Of a stretch of DNA of 64,000 nt, positions 43,121-51,172 are shown in pieces. The notes under the pieces are model-generated. The model searched no databases. It worked only from the letters and a program-made list of their open reading frames with translations, and was not told the origin of the DNA. The stretch comes from Agromyces mariniharenae. Lineage in GTDB: Bacteria > Actinomycetota > Actinomycetes > Actinomycetales > Microbacteriaceae. Numbering within the stretch: the first letter of the stretch is position 1; the number at the start of each line of letters is the position of its first letter. The translations under genes and the position numbers were made by a program. The DNA is taken from the NCBI RefSeq assembly GCF_008122505.1, contig NZ_VSSB01000001.1, forward strand, positions 852,891 to 916,890. Reading direction: 5' to 3'.

Positions 43121-43618
43121 ATGAGCGATGCGATGCGAACGGATGCCCCGGCACCCGCGTTCGACCTCGGCGACGACTTCGGCTGGGCCCTCGGCGTGCT
43201 GCTGCGCGGCTATCGGGATCGGGTGAAGCATGCCCTCGGCGAATTCCCGCACGGCACCCGCGGCTACGAGACCATGGCCGAGGTGCTGCGCGGCACGCAG
43301 CCCAGCCAACTGGCGCTCGCGAACCACCTCGGCATCGATCGCACGGTCATGACCTACCTCGTCGACGACCTCGAGCAGGAGGGGCTCGTCGAGCGCCGGG
43401 CGAACCCCACGGATCGGCGCCAGCGCATGGTCGTCGCGACCGACAAGGGGCGCGAGCTCGTCGAGACCGCGTGCCGTCGCGTGGTCGAGGCGCAGGACGA
43501 GCTGCTCGGCACCCTCGACGGCTCCGAGCGCTCCGCCCTGCGGCAGCTGCTGAACAAGGCGGCCGCCGGCACCGGAGACGACGTCGACGACCCGTGCGAG
43601 GTCGCCGACGAGGCCTGA
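43121..43618 (+). CDS. MarR family transcriptional regulator
   Basis: A 165-residue MarR-type winged-helix protein. The DNA-binding part is QPSQLALANHLGIDRTVMTY with LVDDLEQEGLVERRANPTDR and the wing RRQRMVVATDKGRELV. The ATG is seven bases after TAGAAT, so the mRNA is probably leaderless. The 80-base AT-rich gap to the divergent flavoenzyme operon carries repeated GATGAT text and presumably its operator. The ligand is likely an aromatic substrate of the flavoenzymes, which is inference. Confidence 0.9.
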   Translation: MSDAMRTDAPAPAFDLGDDFGWALGVLLRGYRDRVKHALGEFPHGTRGYETMAEVLRGTQPSQLALANHLGIDRTVMTYLVDDLEQEGLVERRANPTDRRQRMVVATDKGRELVETACRRVVEAQDELLGTLDGSERSALRQLLNKAAAGTGDDVDDPCEVADEA

Positions 43619-43642
43619 GGCAGGTCGGCTCGTGCCCGTCGC

Positions 43643-44104
43643 TCAGGCGTCGCCGCGCGGCGTGAGCCGGATGACGGGGATCTCCCGATCGGTGATGCGC
43701 TCGTAGCGGGCGAAGCCCCGCGCCTCGGTCGTGATGCGCCGCCACGCCGCGGCGCGCTCGTCGCCGTGCAGCTGCGACGCGGTCACGTCGATGCGCTGCC
43801 CGGCGTACTCGATCCGCACCCGCTCGGGGTTCGCCGCGATGTTGTAGTACCACGACGGGTTGCGGGGGGCGCCGTTCGCCGACGCCACGATGAGCCGCGA
43901 GCCGTCGGGTTCGGGGAAGGACCGCACCGGGTTCATCCGCTCCCGGCCGGTGCGCTTGCCCATCGTCACGAGCACCACCTGGCGGTCGTCCTTCGCGCCC
44001 TTGCGACGGATGCGCTCGACCATCCAGCGGTTGCCCCGCTGCTCGATGCGGCTGCGGCCGGGCTGCCGCGCGCCTCGGGTGCCGTTCGGTGTGTCGAATG
44101 CCAT
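43643..44104 (-). CDS. Deazaflavin (F420)-dependent nitroreductase family protein
   Basis: A 153-residue split-barrel protein of the Ddn/FDOR family. It shows VVLVTMGKRTGRERMNPVRS then IVASANGAPRNPSWYYNIAA and NPERVRIEYAGQRIDVTASQ, the standard family text. Members use F420H2 to reduce nitro compounds, quinones or coumarins. The ATG at 44104 has GAGGAGG eight bases upstream. Divergent from the ectB-like gene; no operon partner. Confidence 0.85.
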   Translation of the reverse strand: MAFDTPNGTRGARQPGRSRIEQRGNRWMVERIRRKGAKDDRQVVLVTMGKRTGRERMNPVRSFPEPDGSRLIVASANGAPRNPSWYYNIAANPERVRIEYAGQRIDVTASQLHGDERAAAWRRITTEARGFARYERITDREIPVIRLTPRGDA

Positions 44105-44235
44105 GGCGTCGCCTCCTCGGGGTGGCGATCTCTGCCTCCATCATCCCGCCGTTCGCCCGCCCCGTGCACGGAACGCCCGGCTTGAGGACGTAGGGTCGAT
44201 TCACCGTCCCCCGCCTCGAGAGGAGTCCGCCTGCC

Positions 44236-45510
44236 ATGAGCAGCGTCGCAGCCCTGGAAGTCTTCGACCGCCGAGAGTCCGAGGTGCGCGGGTACATCCG
44301 CGCGTTCCCGACCGTGTTCGACCGGGCCACCGGCTCGACCCTCGTCGACGCGGAGGGCCGCGAATACCTGGACTTCTTCGCCGGCGCGGGCGTGCTCAAC
44401 TACGGGCACAACAACCCCGCGTTCACGCGGGCGCTCATCGCGTATCTCGAGCGCGACGGCATCATCCACGGCCTCGACATGGCCACCTCCGCGAAGCAGG
44501 CGTTCATCGAGGCGTTCGAGCGCATCGTGCTGCAGCCGCGCGGCCTCGACCACAAGCTGCAGTTCACCGGTCCGACGGGCGCGAACGCGGTCGAGGCCGC
44601 GCTCAAGGTGGCGCGCCAGGCGACCGGCCGCTCGACGGTCGTGGCGTTCACGAACGCCTTCCACGGACTGAGCCTCGGCTCCCTCGCCGCGACGGGCAAC
44701 AGCCACTACCGCACGGCCGCCGGGGTCGGCCTCGACGACGTCGCGCGCCTCCCCTACGACGGCTACCTCGGCGCCGACGTCGACACGCTCGACCTGCTCG
44801 AGAAGATGCTCGACGACCCGGGCTCGGGGCTCGACCTCCCCGCGGCCGTGATCGTCGAGGCGGTACAGGGCGAGGGCGGCATCAACGTCGCGCGCGCCTC
44901 CTGGCTGCAGCGCCTGCGCGAGCTGACGGCGGCGCGCGGCATCCTGCTGATCCTCGACGAGATCCAGGCCGGCGTCGGCCGCACGGGGGCGTTCTTCGCG
45001 TTCGAGGAGTCGGGCATCGTCCCCGACATCGTGACGGTCTCGAAGTCGATCTCGGGCTCGGGCCTGCCGATGTCGCTCGTGCTGCTGCGGCCCGAGGTGG
45101 ACGTGTGGAAGCCGGGCGCCCACACCGGCACCTTCCGCGGCAACAACCTCGCGTTCGTGTCGGCCCGGGTCGCGCTCGAGACCTACTGGGCGGACTCGGC
45201 GTTCACCGACGCGATCGCCGCGAAGTCGGCGCTCCTGCGCGAGGAGCTCGAGCGCATCGCCGCCGACCACCCCGAGCAGGGCTTCGTCGTGCGCGGCCGC
45301 GGCCTCATGTACGGACTCGCCTGCGATGGCGACCGCACGCTCGCCGGTCGCATCTCGAAGGCGGCGTTCGGACGCGGGCTCGTGATCGAGACGTCGGGCG
45401 CATTCGACGAGGTGCTGAAGTTCCTGCCCGCGCTGACGATCGAGGAGGACGAGCTCCGCCGCGGCCTTGCGATCGTGCGGGAGAGCCTCGACGCCGTGCT
45501 CGCCGGCTGA
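44236..45510 (+). CDS. ectB: Diaminobutyrate--2-oxoglutarate aminotransferase (EctB-like), orphan
   Basis: A 424-residue class III PLP aminotransferase. It begins FDRRESEVRGYIRAFPTVFD, as in EctB proteins, with LQFTGPTGANAVEAALKVAR for the PLP phosphate, ILLILDEIQAGVGRTGAFFA with the PLP-contact Asp, and the Schiff-base Lys in VTVSKSISGSGLPM (about K270). It makes L-2,4-diaminobutyrate from aspartate semialdehyde. In ectoine producers ectA and ectC are adjacent; neither is present here, so ectoine synthesis is not implied. Supply of diaminobutyrate for the peptidoglycan or another product is an alternative. Confidence 0.8.
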   Translation: MSSVAALEVFDRRESEVRGYIRAFPTVFDRATGSTLVDAEGREYLDFFAGAGVLNYGHNNPAFTRALIAYLERDGIIHGLDMATSAKQAFIEAFERIVLQPRGLDHKLQFTGPTGANAVEAALKVARQATGRSTVVAFTNAFHGLSLGSLAATGNSHYRTAAGVGLDDVARLPYDGYLGADVDTLDLLEKMLDDPGSGLDLPAAVIVEAVQGEGGINVARASWLQRLRELTAARGILLILDEIQAGVGRTGAFFAFEESGIVPDIVTVSKSISGSGLPMSLVLLRPEVDVWKPGAHTGTFRGNNLAFVSARVALETYWADSAFTDAIAAKSALLREELERIAADHPEQGFVVRGRGLMYGLACDGDRTLAGRISKAAFGRGLVIETSGAFDEVLKFLPALTIEEDELRRGLAIVRESLDAVLAG

Positions 45511-45552
45511 TCCGGCCAGGTCAGGAGCGCACAGCGGGAGGACGACGCTCGC

Positions 45553-46167
45553 TCAGCTCGACGGTCGTGGCGGCCTGACGGCCGACTCGAGCGCATCGAG
45601 GTCGCCGTCCTGTGCGGCGAGGAACGCGTCGTGCAGCCGGTGCCGGTCGGCCGACGGCACCGACGCGTGGCGTCGGCGGGCGATGTGCCGGCGGGCCCGG
45701 CTGACGAGTTGCCGCGCGTTCGCGTCGGTCGTCTGCACGACCTCGGCGATGCGCTCGTAGGGGTACGCGAACGCCTCGCGCAGCACGTACGCCGCGCGCT
45801 CGGTCGGCGACAGCCGCTCGAGCAGCAGCAGCACGGCGTACTCGACCGCCTCGTCGCGCTCCGCCGCGAGCTCGGGGTCGGCGCCCGTGTCGATCGGCTC
45901 CGGCAGCCACGGGCCGACGTACGCCTCGCGGCGCACTCGGGCGGACTGCAGCTCGTTGATGGCGAGCCGGGCGGTCGTCGTGGCCAGGAACGCGGCCGGC
46001 TCGCGCACGGCCGATCGGTCGTACTCCTGCCACCGGATCCACGCGTCCTGCACGACGTCGTCCGCGTCGGCGACGCTTCCGAGCATGCGGTAGGCGATGC
46101 CGAACAGGCGCGGGCGGAGCTCCGAGAACGTGGCGGCCGCCTCATCCAGGTCTGATGCGGATGGCAC
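45553..46167 (-). CDS. ECF41-type sigma factor lacking the C-terminal SnoaL domain
   Basis: A 204-residue extracytoplasmic-function sigma factor. Region 2 is RPRLFGIAYRMLGSVADADD with VVQDAWIRWQEYD, and region 4 is RLSPTERAAYVLREAFAYPY followed by ANARQLVSRARRHIARRR. Full-length ECF41 proteins are about 290 residues with a SnoaL-like regulatory domain; this one stops at DGDLDALESAVRPPRPSS, exactly where that domain should begin. I choose the GTG at 46167, which follows TATGGT by seven bases. It is divergent from the FAD oxidoreductase gene. Confidence 0.85.
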   Translation of the reverse strand: MPSASDLDEAAATFSELRPRLFGIAYRMLGSVADADDVVQDAWIRWQEYDRSAVREPAAFLATTTARLAINELQSARVRREAYVGPWLPEPIDTGADPELAAERDEAVEYAVLLLLERLSPTERAAYVLREAFAYPYERIAEVVQTTDANARQLVSRARRHIARRRHASVPSADRHRLHDAFLAAQDGDLDALESAVRPPRPSS

Positions 46168-46280
46168 GCCCCTCACCATACGCTCGCCCAGCCGCCGACC
46201 GACAGGGTGGGACGGCGCATCCCTTCCCCACCGTCGGCGGCGGACGATACGGTGGGCCCCGGACCGAATGGGGGATGACG

Positions 46281-47642
46281 ATGTCCGTTTCCGACCGCGC
46301 TGCACTCGAACGACTGCGCTCCGACCTGCACGGCACGATCGTGCTCGAGGGCGATCCCGACTACGACACGGCACGCCAGCCGTGGAACCTCGCCGTCGAC
46401 CAGCGGCCCGCGGCCGTCGCCACGCCGGCGGATGTCGCGGACGTGCAGGCGATCATCGCCGCCGCCCGCGAGGGCGGCTACGGCGTGACGACGCAGCCCA
46501 ACGGCCACGGCGCCGGCGGCGACCTCGCCGGCGTCATCCTGATCCGACCGTCGCGGTTCGACGAGATCGTCGTCGACACCGAGGCGCGCCTGCTCCGCGT
46601 CGGCGCAGGCGTGAACTGGGGGCGCGCGCTCGAGCGCCTCGACGGCACGGGCCTCATCGGGCTGGCCGGCTCCAACCCCGAGGTGAACGTCGTCGGGCTC
46701 ACGATCAACGGCGGGCAGTCGATGTTCAGCCGTCGCTACGGCATCCCCGCGCGCTCGATCGTCGCGGTCGAACTCGTCGACGCCGCGGGCGACGTGCGCC
46801 GGGTCACCGACTCCGACGACGCCGAACTCGCCTGGGCGCTCCGCGGCGGCGGCGGGTTGTTCGGCGTGATCACGGCCATCGAGCTCGCGCTGTATCCGGG
46901 CGACGCGCTCCTCGGCGGCAGCCTCGCCTTCCCGGCGCGGAACGCGGTCGACGTCATCTCGGCCGCCTTCGAGCTCGGGCGCGACGTCCCCGAGCTCGGG
47001 CTCGACGTCGGCATGATGCAGTTCCCCGACATGCCGCTCGTGCCGCCTCCGCTGCGCGGCCAGACCGTCGCGACCGTCGCGCTCGTGCACGTCGGCGACG
47101 AGGCGACCGGGCGCTCCTACGCCGACCGACTCATCTCGGTGGCCGAGCCGATCGCCGACACGCTCACGGTGTTCACGATCGGGTCGCTCGCGGCCGTCGC
47201 CGCCGAGCCGGTCGACCCGATGCCGAACGCCGACTTCGGCGGCGCGGTCGACACACTCGATGCCGCGTTCGCCCGGGAGTTCGTGGACGCGTTCCTGGCG
47301 GGCGCCGGGCACGGCCTCATGCGCTGCAGCGTGCGCACCCTCGGCGGCGCGATCGCCGACGACCTGGGCGCCGAGTCCTCGGTCGTGGGCGCGGTGCACG
47401 CGGGCGGTTTCCTCAACGCGGGCGTGCTGCTCATGGACCCGTCGCTCGACCCGGTCGCCGCGCTGCAGCCGATGCGCGACCTCGTCGCACGGCATCGGGG
47501 CGACACCACCGTGCCCACCTTCCTCGGACTCGGCACGACGCTCGCCGACGCCTACTCCGCCGAGGTGGTCGATCGGCTGGCGGCCGTGAAGCGCCGCGTC
47601 GACCCCGACGGGATCATCCGCAGCAACCGCCCGCTCGCGTAG
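46281..47642 (+). CDS. FAD-binding oxidoreductase (BBE/VAO type)
   Basis: A 453-residue flavoprotein with the PCMH FAD domain: GYGVTTQPNGHGAGGDLAGV holds the histidine position, VNWGRALERLDGTGLIGLAG and LTINGGQSMFSRRYGIPARS follow, and LAWALRGGGGLFGVITAIE closes the FAD part. The C-terminal BBE element is VKRRVDPDGIIRSNRPLA. It oxidises an alcohol or sugar-like substrate, unknown here. ATG 46281 has GGGGG six bases upstream; an ATG at 46275 is in frame. It faces the truncated ECF41 gene and is its most likely partner. Confidence 0.8.
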   Translation: MSVSDRAALERLRSDLHGTIVLEGDPDYDTARQPWNLAVDQRPAAVATPADVADVQAIIAAAREGGYGVTTQPNGHGAGGDLAGVILIRPSRFDEIVVDTEARLLRVGAGVNWGRALERLDGTGLIGLAGSNPEVNVVGLTINGGQSMFSRRYGIPARSIVAVELVDAAGDVRRVTDSDDAELAWALRGGGGLFGVITAIELALYPGDALLGGSLAFPARNAVDVISAAFELGRDVPELGLDVGMMQFPDMPLVPPPLRGQTVATVALVHVGDEATGRSYADRLISVAEPIADTLTVFTIGSLAAVAAEPVDPMPNADFGGAVDTLDAAFAREFVDAFLAGAGHGLMRCSVRTLGGAIADDLGAESSVVGAVHAGGFLNAGVLLMDPSLDPVAALQPMRDLVARHRGDTTVPTFLGLGTTLADAYSAEVVDRLAAVKRRVDPDGIIRSNRPLA

Positions 47643-47689
47643 GCGCCGCGCGCTCGACGGCGATCACCGACACGCACCTCGATCGAGCC

Positions 47690-47716
47690 CGTCACAGTTC
47701 GGCGTCCCATCCGGTC
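47690..47716 (+). promoter_or_regulatory. ECF41-type promoter candidate upstream of the full-length sigma gene
   Basis: CGTCACA and GGTC are separated by 16 bases, close to the published ECF41 consensus TGTCACA-N16-18-CGTC. It precedes the sigma gene start at 47769 and would give autoregulation. Two positions differ from consensus. Confidence 0.5.
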
Positions 47717-47768
47717 TCAGCACGTGGAGGCGAATGCGCCGCCGCCGGCCGACCGACAGGATGGGCAG

Positions 47769-48647
47769 ATGGACGAGAACCTCGACGACGCGCTCGCCGT
47801 CTTCCAATCGGTGCGCCGACGGCTCTTCGGCATCGCGTACCGGATGCTCGGCAGCGCCTCGGAGGCGGAGGACATCGTGCAGGAGGCGTGGCTGCGCTGG
47901 CAGGGCACCGACCGCTCGGTCGTGCAGGATCCGCCGGCGTTCCTCGCCACGACCACCACCCGCCTCGCCATCAACGCCCTGCAGTCCGCGCGTGCGCGTC
48001 GCGAGACCTACATCGGTCCGTGGCTTCCCGAGCCCGTCGACACGAGCCAGGACCCGACGCTCGGCGCCGAGCGCACCGAGGCCCTGGGCTACGCGGTGCT
48101 GGTCATGCTCGAGCGATTGACACCGACCGAGCGCGCCGCCTACGTGCTGCGCGAGGCGTTCGGCTACTCGTACGCGCAGCTCCACGAGATCATCGGGGTC
48201 TCCGAGACCGCCGCACGCCAGCTCGTGAGCCGTGCGCGCAAGCACCTCGCCGGGGAGCGCCGACGCGACGTCTCGGAATCCGAGCAGCGACGCCTGCTCA
48301 CCGCGTTCGTGAGCGCCGCGCAGACCGGCGACCTCGAGCAGCTCGAGCGCCTCTTCGCCGAGGACGTCGTGTCGTACTCCGACGGCGGCGGCGTGGTGCG
48401 GGCCTCGAAGTTCCCGGTGCGCGGACGGGTCACCGTCGCGAAGTTCGTCCGGGCGTTCCATACGCACTTCTGGGCGGGCGTGACGGTGACCGAGACCGAG
48501 ACGAACGGGCAGCCCTCGGTGCTGCTCGCCAAGGACGGGACGACGTTCGCCGTGCTCGCCGTCGTCGCATCCGATCAGGGCATCGACCAGGTGCTCTGGA
48601 TGATGAACCCCGACAAGCTCAGTGGCGTGACGTCCCGTGCAGCCTGA
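47769..48647 (+). CDS. ECF41-type sigma factor with C-terminal SnoaL domain
   Basis: A 292-residue sigma factor: VRRRLFGIAYRMLGSASEAE (region 2), RLTPTERAAYVLREAFGYSY and TAARQLVSRARKHLAG (region 4), then a SnoaL-like domain from about residue 175 with DVVSYSDGGGVVRASKFPV, whose DGGG motif is typical of ECF41. The domain modulates activity in studied members. The ATG at 47769 is six bases after CAGGAT; an in-frame GTG at 47724 is possible. A small SnoaL-like gene overlaps its 3' end by 11 bases. Confidence 0.9.
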   Translation: MDENLDDALAVFQSVRRRLFGIAYRMLGSASEAEDIVQEAWLRWQGTDRSVVQDPPAFLATTTTRLAINALQSARARRETYIGPWLPEPVDTSQDPTLGAERTEALGYAVLVMLERLTPTERAAYVLREAFGYSYAQLHEIIGVSETAARQLVSRARKHLAGERRRDVSESEQRRLLTAFVSAAQTGDLEQLERLFAEDVVSYSDGGGVVRASKFPVRGRVTVAKFVRAFHTHFWAGVTVTETETNGQPSVLLAKDGTTFAVLAVVASDQGIDQVLWMMNPDKLSGVTSRAA

Positions 48648-49008
48648 TGCCCTCGTCGCCGGCCTCCTCGCCGCGCTCGAACGACGCGACGACCTCGCCG
48701 AGGCGGGCCTGCTCGACCCCGACTGCCGCATCGTGGTCGACACGGGCGACCCGAGCGGCGCCGAACTGCGCGGCCGGGTGCACGTGGCGAGCGCGCTCGA
48801 CGACCTGCGGGTGCGGCATCCGGATGCCGCGTTCGCGACCGTGCACGTCAACGGCGCGCCCGGGCTCGCGTTGCGCTCGCACGACGGCACGGTCGTCGGC
48901 GTCCTCGTCGTCGACCTCGGACGGGACGGGACGATCCGCGAGCTCTGGCTCTCGGCGGCGCCGGGCAAGCTCGTGCACTGGAACGCGCGCCGCCCGGCCG
49001 AGGGCTGA
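48637..49008 (+). CDS. SnoaL-like/NTF2-fold protein
   Basis: A 123-residue NTF2-type domain starting MQPDALVAGLLAALERRDDL, with RVHVASALDDLRVRHPDAAF and a final RELWLSAAPGKLVHWNARRP. The GTG start lies inside the 3' end of the sigma factor gene (11-base overlap), so translation is coupled. It may be a ligand-binding partner of the sigma factor, or a free-standing version of the SnoaL domain missing from the ECF41 protein at 45553-46167. Both are inference. Confidence 0.7.
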   Translation: MQPDALVAGLLAALERRDDLAEAGLLDPDCRIVVDTGDPSGAELRGRVHVASALDDLRVRHPDAAFATVHVNGAPGLALRSHDGTVVGVLVVDLGRDGTIRELWLSAAPGKLVHWNARRPAEG

Positions 49009-49043
49009 ACCCCCGCAACCGGGCGGCGCGGCATCCGCCTCGC

Positions 49044-49919
49044 TCACCGCGTGATGGCCGACTCCGCGTCGAGCCGCTCGAGCTTCTCGGGGTTCGCGAC
49101 CGAGAAGATCTGCGTGATGCGGCCGTGCTCGATCGTGAAGCTCAGCGCGGCGACGAGCGTGCCGTCGACCTCGACCCGCGCACCCGGTCCGCCGTTGACC
49201 CACGCCGGCGTCGCCACCGGCGTGACGCCGAACTTCGCGAGCCCGCCGCGCACGTAGGCCACGAGCTTCGCGGCGCCCACGATGGGCCGCCGGGCCGCAC
49301 CGCGCACCTTCCCACCACCGTCGGCGACCGCGACCACGTCGGGTGCGAGCGCGTCCATGAGGCCCTGCAGGTCGCCGGTGTTGAACGCGGCGAGGAACCG
49401 CTCGACCACCTGCTCCTGCTCGGCCGGGTCGACCTCGACCCGCGGCCGGCGCGCCGCGACGTGCTCCTTCGCGCGGTGCGCGATCTGCCGCACCGCGGCG
49501 GGCGTCTTGCCGACGGCCTCCGCGATCTCGTCGTAGGGCACGTCGAACACCTCGCGCAGCACGAACACCGCCCGCTCGGTGGGTCCGAGCGTCTCGAGCA
49601 CCGTGAGCATGGCCATCGAGAGGCTCTCGGCGAGCTCGACGTCCTCGGCGACATCGGGGCTCGTGATGAGCGGCTCGGGCAGCCACTCCCCCACGTACTC
49701 CTCTCGCCGACGCGACGCCGTGCGCAGCTGGTTCAGCGCCTGCCGCGTGACGATGCGCACGAGGTAGGCACGCGGCTCCCGCACCTGCGACTGGTCGACC
49801 TGCGACCAGCGCAGCCACGACTCCTGCAGCACGTCCTCGGCGTCGGCGGCCGAGCCGAGCAGCTCGTATGCGACCGTGAAGAGCAGGCCGCGGTGGACGA
49901 CGAACGGGTCGGTGCTCAT
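49044..49919 (-). CDS. ECF41-type sigma factor (SigJ-like) with C-terminal SnoaL domain
   Basis: A 291-residue sigma factor. Region 2 is HRGLLFTVAYELLGSAADAE with DVLQESWLRWSQVD, region 4 is TLGPTERAVFVLREVFDVPY with TPAAVRQIAHRAKEHVAARR, and a SnoaL domain with VVAVADGGGKVRGAARRPI follows. The ATG overlaps the stop of the carboxymuconolactone decarboxylase gene (ATGA). This sigma plus CMD arrangement is the standard ECF41 neighbourhood, in which the sigma factor controls its own operon. Confidence 0.9.
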   Translation of the reverse strand: MSTDPFVVHRGLLFTVAYELLGSAADAEDVLQESWLRWSQVDQSQVREPRAYLVRIVTRQALNQLRTASRRREEYVGEWLPEPLITSPDVAEDVELAESLSMAMLTVLETLGPTERAVFVLREVFDVPYDEIAEAVGKTPAAVRQIAHRAKEHVAARRPRVEVDPAEQEQVVERFLAAFNTGDLQGLMDALAPDVVAVADGGGKVRGAARRPIVGAAKLVAYVRGGLAKFGVTPVATPAWVNGGPGARVEVDGTLVAALSFTIEHGRITQIFSVANPEKLERLDAESAITR

Positions 49920-50512
49920 GCGTGCGAGCCTATGTCGGCCGGCGAGCGCTCCGCGAGCGGCGGAAGCCCGCAGCTGGCCGAGAACTCGGCCGAGCGGATG
50001 CCGAGGGCGATGTTGCTGCGCGCGGTCGCGTTCATCAGCCCCACGCGCGCCGCGAGCTCGACGATCGCGCCCGGCCCGAGCGCCTCGAGCAGCTCGGCCG
50101 ACAGCTCGTCGGTCACCGTGACCGGGGTCGTGCTCATCGCCTCGGCGTACTCCATGACCCGGCGCTCGAGGGGCGTGAACACCGTGGACTCGCGCCACCG
50201 CGGCACCTCGCGGGCCTTCGCCTCGTCGAGGCCGTGGTCGTGCGCCAGGAAGTAGTGCAGGTCGAGGCAGAAGCTGCAGCCGACGTAGGCCGCCGACGCC
50301 ATGGTCGCGTAGGTGGCGAGGTTCGGGTCGAGCGCGTTCCACTTCTCGGCCTTGCGTCCGAGCGATGTCAGGTCCTTGAGCACGGCGGGCTGGTGCCACA
50401 GCACGCCGATGGAGTCGGGGACCTCGCCCAGCATCCGCTTGGCGAACACCTTGATCGCCATGCCGTACAGGCCGGTGAGCTCGGTCGCGGGAACCCTCGT
50501 TCCGGTGGTCAT
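49916..50512 (-). CDS. Carboxymuconolactone decarboxylase family protein (AhpD-like)
   Basis: A 198-residue CMD-fold protein. The key segment is AAYVGCSFCLDLHYFLAHDH, with the CxxC-x3-H motif of AhpD-type redox proteins. Classical carboxymuconolactone decarboxylases lack these cysteines, so a peroxide- or thiol-linked role is more likely. GGAGGAGAC precedes the ATG. It leads an operon with the ECF41 gene and carries an ECF41-type promoter 43 bases upstream, so it is the predicted main target. Confidence 0.9.
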   Translation of the reverse strand: MTTGTRVPATELTGLYGMAIKVFAKRMLGEVPDSIGVLWHQPAVLKDLTSLGRKAEKWNALDPNLATYATMASAAYVGCSFCLDLHYFLAHDHGLDEAKAREVPRWRESTVFTPLERRVMEYAEAMSTTPVTVTDELSAELLEALGPGAIVELAARVGLMNATARSNIALGIRSAEFSASCGLPPLAERSPADIGSHA

Positions 50513-50554
50513 GTCTCCTCCAGTGACTCGTGCGTCGTGTGCCTTCGTCATGGA

Positions 50555-50581
50555 GACACCGCTCGCGAGCGGCGTGTGACA
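50555..50581 (-). promoter_or_regulatory. ECF41-type promoter of the CMD/sigma operon
   Basis: On the minus strand TGTCACA (50581 to 50575) and TGTC (50558 to 50555) are separated by 16 bases, matching the published ECF41 consensus TGTCACA-N16-18-CGTC in all but one position. It lies 43 bases before the CMD start at 50512. Confidence 0.75.
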
Positions 50582-50602
50582 CGTGCCGGGCGCGAGGTGC
50601 GG

Positions 50603-50647
50603 CGGATGCCTCGGATGCCTCGGATGCCTCGGATGCCTCGGATGCCT
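50603..50647. repeat. 9-bp tandem repeat, five perfect copies
   Basis: CGGATGCCT is repeated five times without interruption and ends on the first base of the stop codon of the minus-strand gene at 50647-51042. The unit is the core of the dispersed decamer. A perfect short array like this is prone to copy-number change. Confidence 0.9.
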
Positions 50648-51042
50648 CAGCGTCGCGTGAGCACGAGGGCGGCCGGGAACCGCCGCACCATCGGGCGGAA
50701 GGGCGGCTTCGACATCGCGGAAGCGACCTCCGGCCCCACGATGCGCGGCTCGTCGACCACCTCGATCCGGCCATGCCATGAGAGCACCGCACGGCCCGCG
50801 GCCTGCACGTTCCGGGCCCATTCGGTCGTCGCGCCCCAGGGCAGGCCGATGAGCACGACCTCGGATGCCACGGTGGGCACGATCGCGATGGGCGTGTCGT
50901 ACTCCGTGCCGCTGCGCCGCCCTCGATGGTGCACGACGGCCCAGAGCGGAAACCAGCGGCGCCCGGCGAGCGCGAGCGCGATCGGGTCGCTCGCCCGCAG
51001 GAGCCAGCGGGGCGGCTTCCGTGGTCGACGAGGTGCGGCCAT
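50647..51042 (-). CDS. Deazaflavin-dependent oxidoreductase-like (nitroreductase/quinone reductase) protein
   Basis: A 131-residue split-barrel protein. FPLWAVVHHRGRRSGTEYDT and PIAIVPTVASEVVLIGLPWG, then WARNVQAAGRAVLSWHGRIE, match the DUF385/FDOR family that binds F420. It is shorter than the Ddn-like protein at 43643-44104. The ATG at 51042 is chosen as the first before the conserved part. Its stop codon touches the 9-bp array, so changes in that array would alter only the downstream region. Confidence 0.75.
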   Translation of the reverse strand: MAAPRRPRKPPRWLLRASDPIALALAGRRWFPLWAVVHHRGRRSGTEYDTPIAIVPTVASEVVLIGLPWGATTEWARNVQAAGRAVLSWHGRIEVVDEPRIVGPEVASAMSKPPFRPMVRRFPAALVLTRR

Positions 51043-51172
51043 GCCTCCAGCATGCGCCTGGCCGCGCGAGCACGACACCCGTCGGGGTCCACGCCGTGCG
51101 TGCTCGCACCACTACCGTGAGAGCGGGGCATCCGTCACGAGACGGCCGCCGACGGCGACATCAGGGGGAACG

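Noticed and set aside
40132..43122. Very long minus-strand frame of about 996 codons across the LLM and BBE genes
   Set aside because: Only its last 315 codons (the LLM gene) read like protein. The rest is an Arg/Ala-rich shadow of the BBE gene in another frame, as expected at 72% G+C.
44236..45510. Ectoine biosynthesis cluster
   Set aside because: Only an ectB-like gene is present; ectA and ectC are not adjacent, and the neighbours are unrelated.
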